Assembly (NCBI GenBank): GCA_000403945.1
Contig: APFI01000197.1
Coordinates: 1-37,987 of the forward strand
DNA: 37,987 nucleotides
From: Desulfovibrio sp. Dsv1
GTDB lineage: Bacteria > Desulfobacterota > Desulfovibrionia > Desulfovibrionales > Desulfovibrionaceae
Direction: 5' to 3'
Shown here: positions 13,567-21,700 of the stretch, piece after piece
Numbering within the stretch: the stretch's first letter is position 1
Layout of the letters: every line of letters begins with the position of its first letter
Notes under the pieces: generated by a model
Seen by the model: the letters and a program-made list of their open reading frames with translations, nothing else
Told to the model about the DNA's origin: nothing
Database searches by the model: none
Position numbers and translations under genes: made by a program

Positions 13567-14251
13567 AAGCATTGAACGCGGCATGCAATCCGTGCCGCGC
13601 GGACTTCCCGTCGGACTGACCTCATACCTGAACAGTCTGGACGCCGTGGTGCGCCGTCTGGCCGGGCTGGCGCGCGGCGCGGACGAGGCGCGGGCGGTGC
13701 GGCGGGTGGAAACCCCGAATCCCGGCACCGGCGTCGGCGGCGGATACGGATATGCCCTTGCGGACCCCTCCATGCCGCGCGACGACTCCGTGACCTCGCG
13801 CAAGATCGCCGCCGGGGCGGTGAACAGCGAGAAGCTGGCGGCGGGAGCCGTTACCGGGGCAAAAATCGCGCTGTCCGCCGTCACTGGCGACAAGCTGGCA
13901 GCCGGGGCCGTCACGGAGCGTGAACTGGCCGCTCGGGCGGTAACCGCCGAGAAGCTGGGCGCGGACGTGTTCCCGGCAGTGGCGGAAGGGGTGGCCGCGC
14001 ACGGCGAAACCGTCAATATCGGCGTGTGGCTGGAACGGCCAGGCGTGGCGGTTATCGGTTTTGTACTGAGTGCGCAGGCCGGCGGCCTTCTTCGCGTCGG
14101 CATTGAAAATTTGCGTCAGATCGATGGCTCATGGCTGTTCGACGCGGTGGCCTGCTGCGACATGGGAGAGGACGAAAGCGGCGCACAGGCGGTGGTTCCG
14201 GGGCAAATGGCGTGGCGCGCCACGGGCAGACGGAGAACGGACGATGAGTGA
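13556..14251 (+). CDS. fibre-like structural protein with six 10-residue repeats
   Basis: A 231-residue protein starting MASESIERGMQSVPRGLPVG. Residues 79-138 are six exact-length decapeptide repeats with consensus VTxxKLAAGA (VTSRKIAAGA, VNSEKLAAGA, VTGAKIALSA, VTGDKLAAGA, VTERELAARA, VTAEKLGADV). Such short repeats are typical of trimeric fibre or spike shafts. The C-terminal 85 residues look globular. The ATG lies eight bases after GGAGGG and overlaps the end of the portal fusion. It could be a tail fibre, a tail-associated knob connector or a head decoration; the repeats support fibre. Confidence 0.7.
   Translation: MASESIERGMQSVPRGLPVGLTSYLNSLDAVVRRLAGLARGADEARAVRRVETPNPGTGVGGGYGYALADPSMPRDDSVTSRKIAAGAVNSEKLAAGAVTGAKIALSAVTGDKLAAGAVTERELAARAVTAEKLGADVFPAVAEGVAAHGETVNIGVWLERPGVAVIGFVLSAQAGGLLRVGIENLRQIDGSWLFDAVACCDMGEDESGAQAVVPGQMAWRATGRRRTDDE
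13790..13969 (+). repeat. six 30-bp coding repeats of the fibre-like gene
   Basis: The region encodes six consecutive decapeptides of consensus VTxxKLAAGA. The DNA copies are diverged but keep gcggtnac...aag-ctggc blocks, so copy number may change by recombination. Confidence 0.7.
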
Positions 14252-14813
14252 GAAATTCACGGCCCTGTATGTCGACAGGGCGCTTCCCATTGCACCTGGC
14301 CTTCTTGGGCACGTCTTTGACAGGGTTGTGGAGGACGGCCTGCTTGCCAGCTTGTTCCATGACGGTTCAGTCCGGACGAAGGACGAGTTTCTGGATGAGG
14401 TATTGAGGCCAGGAACCATCTCCTTTGTCGTCATGCACGGCAAGGACGTGGCCGCATTTTCTTGGCTCAACGGCATTCAGGGCAGGTCGGCCCGCGCTCA
14501 TTTTGTTATTTTTCGCAAGTTCTGGGGCCGCAGGACGCGCATCCCCCTTGGCAGGAATTTTTATAAATATGTGCTTTCGATCAGGGATGCCGACGGATAC
14601 CTGTTCGACAGCGTGTACGGCATCACGCCGGAAAGCAATCCCCTGGCATGGAAAGCCGCCCTGCAAAGCGGCTGGCGGCTGATCGGGTCAATTCCGAATC
14701 GCGTCTTCCTCGCGAACACGGGAAAGAGCGAGGACGGCGTGGTGACCGCCGCGACACGGGAAATTCTCGGTGTGGCCGATGGAGAAATTGTGGAGGCGAC
14801 ATGGGACGCATGA
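14244..14813 (+). CDS. GNAT-like phage protein
   Basis: A 189-residue protein starting MSEKFTALYVDRALPIAPGL. The pattern of beta strands and helices (TISFVVMHGKDVAAFSWLN, ARAHFVIFRKFWG, SVYGITPESNPLAWKAALQSGWRLIGS) resembles the GNAT acyltransferase fold found near the tail genes of P22-like podoviruses. The PESN segment and the following helix correspond to the usual GNAT C-terminal region. No catalytic residue can be named. The ATG overlaps the fibre gene end (ATGAGTGA) with GGAGA upstream. It may modify a host or virion protein; a structural role cannot be excluded. Confidence 0.6.
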   Translation: MSEKFTALYVDRALPIAPGLLGHVFDRVVEDGLLASLFHDGSVRTKDEFLDEVLRPGTISFVVMHGKDVAAFSWLNGIQGRSARAHFVIFRKFWGRRTRIPLGRNFYKYVLSIRDADGYLFDSVYGITPESNPLAWKAALQSGWRLIGSIPNRVFLANTGKSEDGVVTAATREILGVADGEIVEATWDA

Positions 14814-15472
14814 TTTATACCCGTATGGTGCTGGACATGAGTACAGGCAGGACGCTGGAAGCCGATGGTTTTGAGCATCACGGCCCCGTGGCCGAATGCA
14901 TGGGCGGCAGTGGCGGCGGCAGCAGCACCACCAATACGGTTGATTACGAATACAACAGGCGCATGGCGACACTCTCCGAGGAGCAGCAGGGCTGGGCCAG
15001 GGACTATTTCGAGATGTGGCAGACCCACATGAAGCCCTATGAAATCGAGCAGACAAAAACCAACATGGAAATGTTGCCGCTGGAAAGCGCCCTGTACAGG
15101 CAGCAGCTCGGCACAGCCAGAGAACTGTTGCCGCAGCAGACAGCGGCCGCCCAGAAATTCCTGACTTCCGCCACGCAGGGTGTGGACGTGAACGAACGGA
15201 TGGCCCTGGCCACGGCGGACGCCACAAATGCCTGGAAGGATGCTCAGGAGCAGGCCGTGCGTGCCAATGCCCGTATGGGCGTGAACCCCAACAGCGGCCG
15301 GTTTCAGGGGGTTGCGGCCGCTCTGGACACGCAGAAGGCCGCCCAGCTTGCCGGAGCCCGGACCCAGGCCCGCGTGGGCGCGGAGCAGGAAAACTTTGAA
15401 CGCCTGAAAAGCGCCGCGAATTTCAACGCCACCGGCGGCATTTTGCAGGGTATTGGCTTTGCCAAAGGCTAG
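14801..15472 (+). CDS. putative internal virion / DNA-ejection protein 1
   Basis: A 223-residue protein, start at the ATG after GGAGGCGAC, overlapping the GNAT-like gene by 13 bp. After a short glycine/serine stretch (ECMGGSGGGSSTTNTVDYEY) it is almost wholly alpha-helical and polar (YEIEQTKTNMEMLPLESALYR, QAVRANARMGVNPNSGRFQG). It ends NATGGILQGIGFAKG. This composition and its place before two further internal-type proteins and the giant protein match ejection proteins of podoviruses, but there is no specific motif. Confidence 0.6.
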   Translation: MGRMIYTRMVLDMSTGRTLEADGFEHHGPVAECMGGSGGGSSTTNTVDYEYNRRMATLSEEQQGWARDYFEMWQTHMKPYEIEQTKTNMEMLPLESALYRQQLGTARELLPQQTAAAQKFLTSATQGVDVNERMALATADATNAWKDAQEQAVRANARMGVNPNSGRFQGVAAALDTQKAAQLAGARTQARVGAEQENFERLKSAANFNATGGILQGIGFAKG

Positions 15473-15481
15473 GAGTGAAAC

Positions 15482-16246
15482 ATGCCTTTGTACAAAAATG
15501 ACAATGCGTTTGGTCGGGCCAAAAAGACCTATGATCAGGCTGCCGCAACAATGGGGAAACAGACCCGGGAGGGCCCCAGAACCGAATACGAGGCTGTGCG
15601 CCCATCGGCGGGACAGTTTCTTGCGCAGGGCGTTGGGCTGCTCGGAACCGGCGAGGCCGCGTGGAAATACGGCAACAAGGCGTATGACTGGCTGGCCGGT
15701 CTTGGTGCGCCGGACGCGGCGGAACAGGCGGCCACTGCCGGCGCCGGAGCCGCACAGGCGGGCGTGACGGACGGCCTGCTGGGTTCCGTGCAGCTCAATA
15801 CCGGCGCGCAAGCCGTCGGAAGTGGCGCTGCCGGCGCCATGAACATGGGGCAGGCGGAAGCCATGCGGAATATTGGGCCAATGGCTCCGGAGATGACTTC
15901 CGGCCTCGGTGAGGGCGCTGCGGAAGCCGGAGCCGGAGCGGCCACGCAGGGCCAGTCCGCCCTGGCATGGGGGCCAATGGCCGGTTCAGCCATTGGCGGC
16001 GTTGCCGGAAGCATGGGCGGCAAGGCGCTCGGTCAGGCCATTGCCGGAGACACGGGCGGGAAAGTCGGCGGTGTCGTTGGCGGGGCGGCGGGCGGCTATC
16101 TGGGCGGGCTTGCGGGAACCGCGCTCACAGGCACGGCCGGGGCGGCGGGCGGCGCGGCGGCAGGCGCTACCGCCGGGTCTGTCGTACCCGGTGTGGGCAC
16201 ACTTGTCGGCGCGGGCATCGGCGCGCTGACTTCGTTATTTTTTTAG
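15482..16246 (+). CDS. putative internal virion / membrane-penetrating protein 2 with glycine-zipper C-terminus
   Basis: A 254-residue protein starting MPLYKNDNAFGRAKKTYDQA. From about residue 85 it is very rich in Ala and Gly, and from about 165 to the end it is a chain of glycine-zipper helices (GSAIGGVAGSMGGKALG, GGVVGGAAGGYLGGLAG, VPGVGTLVGAGIGALTSLFF). Such sequences insert into membranes, as expected for a protein ejected to make a channel. AGGAG precedes the ATG by seven bases. The first five residues, MPLYK, are the same as in the next protein. Confidence 0.7.
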   Translation: MPLYKNDNAFGRAKKTYDQAAATMGKQTREGPRTEYEAVRPSAGQFLAQGVGLLGTGEAAWKYGNKAYDWLAGLGAPDAAEQAATAGAGAAQAGVTDGLLGSVQLNTGAQAVGSGAAGAMNMGQAEAMRNIGPMAPEMTSGLGEGAAEAGAGAATQGQSALAWGPMAGSAIGGVAGSMGGKALGQAIAGDTGGKVGGVVGGAAGGYLGGLAGTALTGTAGAAGGAAAGATAGSVVPGVGTLVGAGIGALTSLFF

Positions 16247-16257
16247 GAGGGATGGGC

Positions 16258-17820
16258 ATGCCTCTTTACAAGCCAAGCAGCAATCCGGCCGCGCTTGCGC
16301 AGTCAGCCATGAGCGGCGCGACACAGGCGGCGGCATCGCAAACGAAGCAGACGACCACCACCACAAAACAGAAAACAAATTTTTGGGATGATCTTTACAA
16401 GGGGGCGCGAGCTGTCGGATATGGTCTTAACTCCGTGGTCAATGCCGCTGAAGGGGCAAAGAGCCTGTACGACGCCCACAAGGTCAGGAGCGCCTATGAT
16501 GACGTCGCCAAGGCGTATGAACAGGGCGGATTGGAATCCATCCAGAACAACCCTGATATGCAGGACTATTGGCACAACAAGGCTACCAATCAGTTCATGG
16601 CCGACAGACTCGGCACAGAGAAAGGTCGCCTTGAAACAAAACAGAACATCCAGAAATTCGCTGCCATGCTGTATCAGGATTTTCGTGTCGGAGCCCTGCG
16701 TCTCAATGAAGCTTACAATAAGGGCGATCTGCAGGGCTTTGCATCCGAAATGGAACGGCTTACCGCAAGCCAACCCACTCCCTACCGACTCAAGAATTTG
16801 GGCGACGGTACATTTGCCGTCCAGTTCCGTTCCGATCGGGACGGCGATTTTGTGGATACCGGCGAAAGAATGGGCGCGAAGCAGGCATTGGAACTCGTCA
16901 ACAGGCACTATCGCGGCGAAACCTACGTCATGAGCGGCGTGGACATGAAGCTGACGCCGATGAACAGGGAATATGAGCTTGCCGTAGGCAGACACGTACT
17001 GGCGACTGTGGAGGGAAACGCCCAAAACGGGGCCAATCCATCCAAAGATATAATTCTGCATGATCGCAGAACCGGCAGAACAGGCGGCTGGGCCGTCGTG
17101 CAGAATGCCGTCAGGGATCCCGCAACCGGACTTTCGGGATACAACAGCAAATCTATATATTCTGTTTTCGGCCTGAACGGAGAACCCCTGGGAAAATATG
17201 AAGGTCTTGATGGATTGGCGCGCGGCACGAATTTAACCCATCTCAATCCGGGAAAGACCAGGGGCGGGGGCGGGAACGGAGTCAACTCAAAAGCATATGG
17301 ATTGATCAAGGACTTGGCGACAGTTGTAGACCCGGCGACCGGAGAGAAGAGTGTTGACATTGAGATGGCCGCAGCGCTGGAGCGCGGTGTGGCGCTCGGC
17401 CATACCCCTTACCAGTATGCGGATAAGCTCAAGAGAGACATGGCCGTCTACGCAGGTGACATAGCGAGGAACAATCCCCAATTGAAGCCGGAAGAAGTTC
17501 AGCAGCGTGCGCGCGCTAAGGCTTTTGCTGGCGGTGGCATTGACCCTTTGGGTCTGCGTAAACAGAGCCAGTCCGGACCAAGCCTGGCCCGGTCATCGCG
17601 GCCGGGCGGCCCCGGTACGACCACAGGAGATCGCATCAAAAACGCCGCCACCGGGCCGAAGCCCGGAACCTTAGACAGCGTCGGCAGTTCCAACTCTGGG
17701 TTTGACAGTTACAGCAATACGGTAAACGGCCTCATTAACGCCGGGAACGCCGTAGGAAACTGGCTGGTCAACACGGGGGATTATGCCGATCCCGAAGATA
17801 TTTTGGATTACAGGCCGTAA
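16258..17820 (+). CDS. putative internal virion / DNA-ejection protein 3
   Basis: A 520-residue protein. I choose the ATG at 16258 because AGGAGG is then seven bases away; the ATG at 16252 is only one base from it. It begins MPLYKPSSNPAALAQ, then a glutamine/threonine-rich linker (about 20-40). Helical segments follow (YDDVAKAYEQGGLESIQNNP, GRLETKQNIQKFAAMLYQDF), then a more beta-rich centre (DGTFAVQFRSDRDGDFVDTG, TYVMSGVDMKLTPMNREYEL) and a low-complexity C-terminus ending DYADPEDILDYRP. The arrangement resembles large ejection proteins. No enzyme motif is visible. It is the last of the rightward run before the reverse-oriented toxin-antitoxin genes. Confidence 0.6.
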   Translation: MPLYKPSSNPAALAQSAMSGATQAAASQTKQTTTTTKQKTNFWDDLYKGARAVGYGLNSVVNAAEGAKSLYDAHKVRSAYDDVAKAYEQGGLESIQNNPDMQDYWHNKATNQFMADRLGTEKGRLETKQNIQKFAAMLYQDFRVGALRLNEAYNKGDLQGFASEMERLTASQPTPYRLKNLGDGTFAVQFRSDRDGDFVDTGERMGAKQALELVNRHYRGETYVMSGVDMKLTPMNREYELAVGRHVLATVEGNAQNGANPSKDIILHDRRTGRTGGWAVVQNAVRDPATGLSGYNSKSIYSVFGLNGEPLGKYEGLDGLARGTNLTHLNPGKTRGGGGNGVNSKAYGLIKDLATVVDPATGEKSVDIEMAAALERGVALGHTPYQYADKLKRDMAVYAGDIARNNPQLKPEEVQQRARAKAFAGGGIDPLGLRKQSQSGPSLARSSRPGGPGTTTGDRIKNAATGPKPGTLDSVGSSNSGFDSYSNTVNGLINAGNAVGNWLVNTGDYADPEDILDYRP

Positions 17821-17987
17821 CCATAGAAACGCGGTTCTTTCACAATGGCATAGAGAAGGGAAGGAAAAACAAGGCCGGGGTCGGCTCCGATCAGAAGCTC
17901 CCCCGTCAACACAGCGCATAGTCTGCCGAGGACTTCTTCGTCAAGAAAGTCCTGTCCGATATTGCCCAGCGCCTGAAAAGAGCGGTC

Positions 17988-18176
17988 CTACCAGACCTCC
18001 TTACCTGCGGGAGCGCCCCAATCCATCTCTTGCTGTTCTTCCTCGCTGTGGAGGCTGCCCAGCACTTCTTCCATGCTGTAGCGCCTGATTTTACGGACGC
18101 GCCGGAAGGTGAGGCCCTGATCATTCGCCTCCGCAGAGGGGGCGTCATCCCGCTTGAAAAGAACACTTTCCCGCAT
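17988..18176 (-). CDS. MazE-like antitoxin tail, orphan or truncated
   Basis: A 62-residue open frame. Its second half (RRYSMEEVLGSLHSEEEQQE then MDWGAPAGKEVW) matches the toxin-binding tail of MazE/ChpI-type antitoxins, which typically end in DWGxPVGKEVW. The N-terminal swapped-hairpin DNA-binding domain (AbrB type, with a WGNS motif) is missing. No MazF gene follows; the downstream 167 bp hold no plausible gene. It begins about 10 bp after the BrnA stop with a poor ribosome site. It may be a leftover, or an antitoxin tail that borrows BrnA for DNA binding. Confidence 0.5.
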   Translation of the reverse strand: MRESVLFKRDDAPSAEANDQGLTFRRVRKIRRYSMEEVLGSLHSEEEQQEMDWGAPAGKEVW

Positions 18177-18186
18177 GGCGACTTGC

Positions 18187-18429
18187 TTAATCCTGACGCA
18201 GGCTATGGGATTCCCGTGCGAGGCAGTTGGCTATCCAGACCTTGACCAAGGCTTGTCGGCTCACACCCAGATGCGCGGCCTCGCGGTCCAATGAATCAAC
18301 CATCCACTTTGGGAAATCAACGTTGACCCTTTGGGTCTTTCGATTGGGGCGTGTCGCCTTGGACATATCCGCAAAGGGCATCACGCTTGCGCCCTCGTCA
18401 AATTGCTTGTCAAATTCATTCGCTTTCAT
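18187..18429 (-). CDS. brnA: BrnA-family CopG/RHH antitoxin
   Basis: An 80-residue antitoxin starting MKANEFDKQFDEGASVMPFA. The C-terminal half (KTQRVNVDFPKWMVDSLDRE and GVSRQALVKVWIANCL) is a ribbon-helix-helix fold typical of BrnA. It overlaps the end of the toxin gene by 14 bp, and GAGGTGG precedes the ATG. It should bind BrnT and repress the operon promoter. Toxin-first order and size are standard for BrnTA. Confidence 0.88.
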   Translation of the reverse strand: MKANEFDKQFDEGASVMPFADMSKATRPNRKTQRVNVDFPKWMVDSLDREAAHLGVSRQALVKVWIANCLARESHSLRQD

Positions 18430-18679
18430 AAGCTGCCACCTCGTCTTTTCTCGCCCGGCGAACAGAGATGATCCGCACCACTGCACCACGGCACGTAATA
18501 ATCGCTGTCCAGTGCTTGCCCGCAAGCCATCCGATACAGGCTTGCCGTGGTTCGTCTTCAAGGCGCAAAGGGAAAACGAGGAGATTATCGTCATCCCACA
18601 AAGCCTTGGCCTCTTCAAAGTCCAGGCCATGCTTTCTTTTGTTGGCCGCGCTTTTGGCGGGATCATACTCAAATTTCAT
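18416..18679 (-). CDS. brnT: BrnT-family RNase toxin
   Basis: An 87-residue toxin starting MKFEYDPAKSAANKRKHGLD. This opening (F-E-Y/W-D-P-x-K with NxxKHG) is diagnostic of BrnT, a RelE-fold ribonuclease. The C-terminal AGKHWTAIITCRGAVVRIIS and VRRARKDE contain the conserved RxxSxRRA-type active region (ISVRRAR). An open frame extends to 18706, but the ATG at 18679 matches family starts. No ribosome site is seen; the predicted transcription start is at the ATG itself. Confidence 0.9.
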   Translation of the reverse strand: MKFEYDPAKSAANKRKHGLDFEEAKALWDDDNLLVFPLRLEDEPRQACIGWLAGKHWTAIITCRGAVVRIISVRRARKDEVAAYESE

Positions 18680-18685
18680 GTAAGA

Positions 18686-18713
18686 ATGGTATAAAAAATA
18701 TATCATCTGTCAA
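18686..18713 (-). promoter_or_regulatory. promoter of brnTA
   Basis: On the minus strand a consensus TTGACA (18713-18708) is followed 16 bp later by TACCAT (18691-18686). Transcription would start near 18679, the first base of the BrnT start codon. The spacer is A/T-rich (a run of six T residues). Confidence 0.5.
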
Positions 18714-18797
18714 GAGAATTTCCCCTTATTTTCTGTTCATCCCTTCCTTCCCTTCTCCGTGCCGTTGGTATGCCACTTCCAACTGTAAGGAATGAAT

Positions 18798-21700
18798 ATG
18801 CTGAATCTTCAGGAATTCCGCATCAGATATCCACAGTATAATGATATGAGCGACTACGAACTGTCCACGGCACTGCACCGTTCGCGGTATGCTGATATGC
18901 CCTATGAGCAGTTCGCAGCAATTTTTGGTGACTCACAATCCCAGCCCCGGGAAGAACCCGGCTTTCTCTCCAAGCTGGGCAACTCGGCCATGGCCATTGG
19001 AGAAGGTCTTGCCATGCTTCCCGGCGGAGTAGTGGATACGGTGCGCGACGTGTGGCGCGGCGGTGACATCGACGTAAACGATGCGGACGCCCTGCGCGAG
19101 CGTCAGGAACGTGAGCGTGAACAGGCTGAGTACGCACGGAAATATCAGGGAAAGACCTTTGAGGGCATACCTGACGCCATGATGTCCATACCGTACAGCC
19201 TGACGACCATGGGCGCGAGCCTGGGCGCCGGGGCCGCCGGAGCGGTGGCGGGCCCTGTCGGCGCGGGTGCCGCAGGCATGGCCGCCTCCGGGGCTGTGGC
19301 CTACCGCGCCACAAAAGAAGATTTCATGCGGCGGATGCTTGACCAGACAAGGCAGGTGCTGGGCCGCATGCCCTCGCAAGAGGAATGGGACAGGGTAGCG
19401 GAAGAGTTTGACGGCGAGGCCACACGCCACGGCTTATGGGAAGCCGGGCCGGAGGCCTTGAGCAACCTGTTCATGGCAAAGCTGCTCGGGCCGCTCGGGA
19501 AGGGCTTGTTCCGGGGCTCGGTCGGCCAGGGCATAAAGCGCGTCGGCGGCCTGTACGGTGAAGAATTCGCGACAGAAACAGCTACGCAAATGGGGCAGGG
19601 ATACGAGGAGGAGCGCGCGGGCCTGCGCGAAAAGGCCCCCGGCTTTCTTGAAGCCCTTGGCGAGATCGCCCCCGCGACTTTCTGGCAAACGACTCTCATG
19701 GCCGGGGGGAAGAAGGGCGCTGACATGCTCGCACGGCGGTTCAGAAAGAGCAAGGCCGCTGTTGAGGCGAATGCCGGTGCGGACCCGGATGCTTCCTCCA
19801 GCGCGGCACAGTCGGGTGAATTTGAGGAGCTGTCTTCTCCGTTCTGGAATCCCGATGAACCGCGCATGGATGAAGACGTCTGGAACAGGGAGGCGGCCGC
19901 GCGCGGCTGGAATCATCTGCGGACAGACCCCCAGACGTCCACCACCTCGCCGGGCGCTTCCGCCTCTCGCATGTCCACCGCAATGGATCAAGGGGAAAAC
20001 GTCGATCTTTTGCAGGCAGATGCCGCGCCTTTTCCCGATGCATCCAGCTTTACGATGGACGCGATGCTCAGGCCGACTGTAATGCCCGCACGGCCCGCTT
20101 CGAATGCTTTTTTGAGCGACGCCGAACACGCCGACAGTGAGAATTTCGTTCGGAAATTTGAAGAGCAAGAACGCCTTGAAGGCGACAAGGCCATGTCCTT
20201 GTATGGGCCCATGTCGCGCATGCGGGAGAGCTATCCCGTAAGCGGCGGCGTGTTGAGCCGGATAGGGCAGCAGGCAATGCCTCTCGCCGTCACTACGGCC
20301 AATCCCACCGCTGCCGCCCCCGTTCCCACGCAGACACAAATCACCAACACGCAGACAGCGCCGCGCGCTGACACCATGGCCCAGGCCGAAATCTTGGGGA
20401 TGCCGGCTCCGAATCCTCTGGCACCAGGGGCCCAGAGTGGAGAATCCCGCGTGCAGCAGACGCCGATTGCGCCAAGCAATACACAGTCTCTCGCGCCCGC
20501 CATGGGGCCGCAGTCCGCCATACGGGAGACGCTTGTCCCCCCTGCGGCCTCTATGCCGTCCTTTGCGAACACGCAATACGCCGGAGCCCAGGCGGAAAGT
20601 ACAAGGGCGATCACCACTGCCGCACCGCAAGCCAGGCCGCGCGAGAGCAGGGCGGACTTGCTGAAACAGCTTCCCCCGGAAAGCCAGGATGAAGCGCGCC
20701 GCCTGACCAATGCCCAGCTTCAGGAGCGGGTGCGGGCAGAGCGGAACCCTGCTCGGGTCAATGAAGACGGCCAAACAGAGGATAAGCCCACAGTGCCCGC
20801 GTCTCAGGCAGAACCGAAAAAGAAGCGGGCTCGGGAAAATCCCGCAAATGGCGCTTCCAAAGCCGAAAAGGGCATGGTAAAATCTGATGCACAGGCGGTA
20901 GAAAACAAGCGGGACGCCGCAGAAAACAAGGAGCTTTCCCATGCCCCGACTGACGCGCAAGGATCTGGAGTGGACGATTCGGGAAGCCATGAAGAACATG
21001 GCTCCGAAGATGTATCGCGAGCTGACGGAAAGCGGGAAGCTGGAAGAAGTGGTACAGACGCGGGCGGACGAAGTGGAGGAAGTGTGGGAAGAACTGTCCT
21101 CGGAAGCTCTGACAAAATTTCACAGAGAACAGCCGGACGACATCATCCTGGGGACGCAGATGCTGACCATGGCTTACAACAACGCCTGGAACGAGGCGCT
21201 GCAGACGGGGATCGAGTTCGACGAGGAACCGCCGACAGGGGATCAAGGCGAGGACGAGGATCCGTATCCGGCCTGAATTACAACGCTCCTGTCGGGGCGC
21301 TGGCGCGTACCGGCTCGTGGAAGGAGACGGCTGCCCGCAATCTGGACATCATTGAACTGTCCAAGCGCCTTGACGCGGAAAAGCGCGCCGCTACGCCCGA
21401 AGAGCAGGCTTTGCTCGCTCAATACGTTGGCTGGGGACCAGCGGACATCCGCAACAGGCTCTTTCCCTCCACCAACAGTTCGCGCCGGGAAATCAATCCA
21501 TATGCTGTGAGCCCGGATTGGCGTCCCCTGGCCGAACGGGCGGCGGAGATGCTTTCTCCCGAAGAAGTCGCCACCGCCTTTCAGTCCACCCAATACGCGC
21601 ACTACACGTCCGAGCCCATGATCAGGGCTATCTGGTCCGGCCTGCAGCGTCTGGGATTCAAGGGCGGCAACATCCTGGAGCCGGGCATGGGCACAGGACT

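Noticed and set aside
11563..14103. 846-codon open frame on the minus strand opposite the portal and fibre genes
   Set aside because: It mirrors strongly supported plus-strand genes in GC-rich DNA; composition is His/Arg/Pro/Ala-rich shadow sequence with no ribosome site.
17821..17987. Open minus-strand frame continuing past the MazE-like stop (possible MazF remnant)
   Set aside because: No start codon and no resemblance to MazF that I can see; too short to call.
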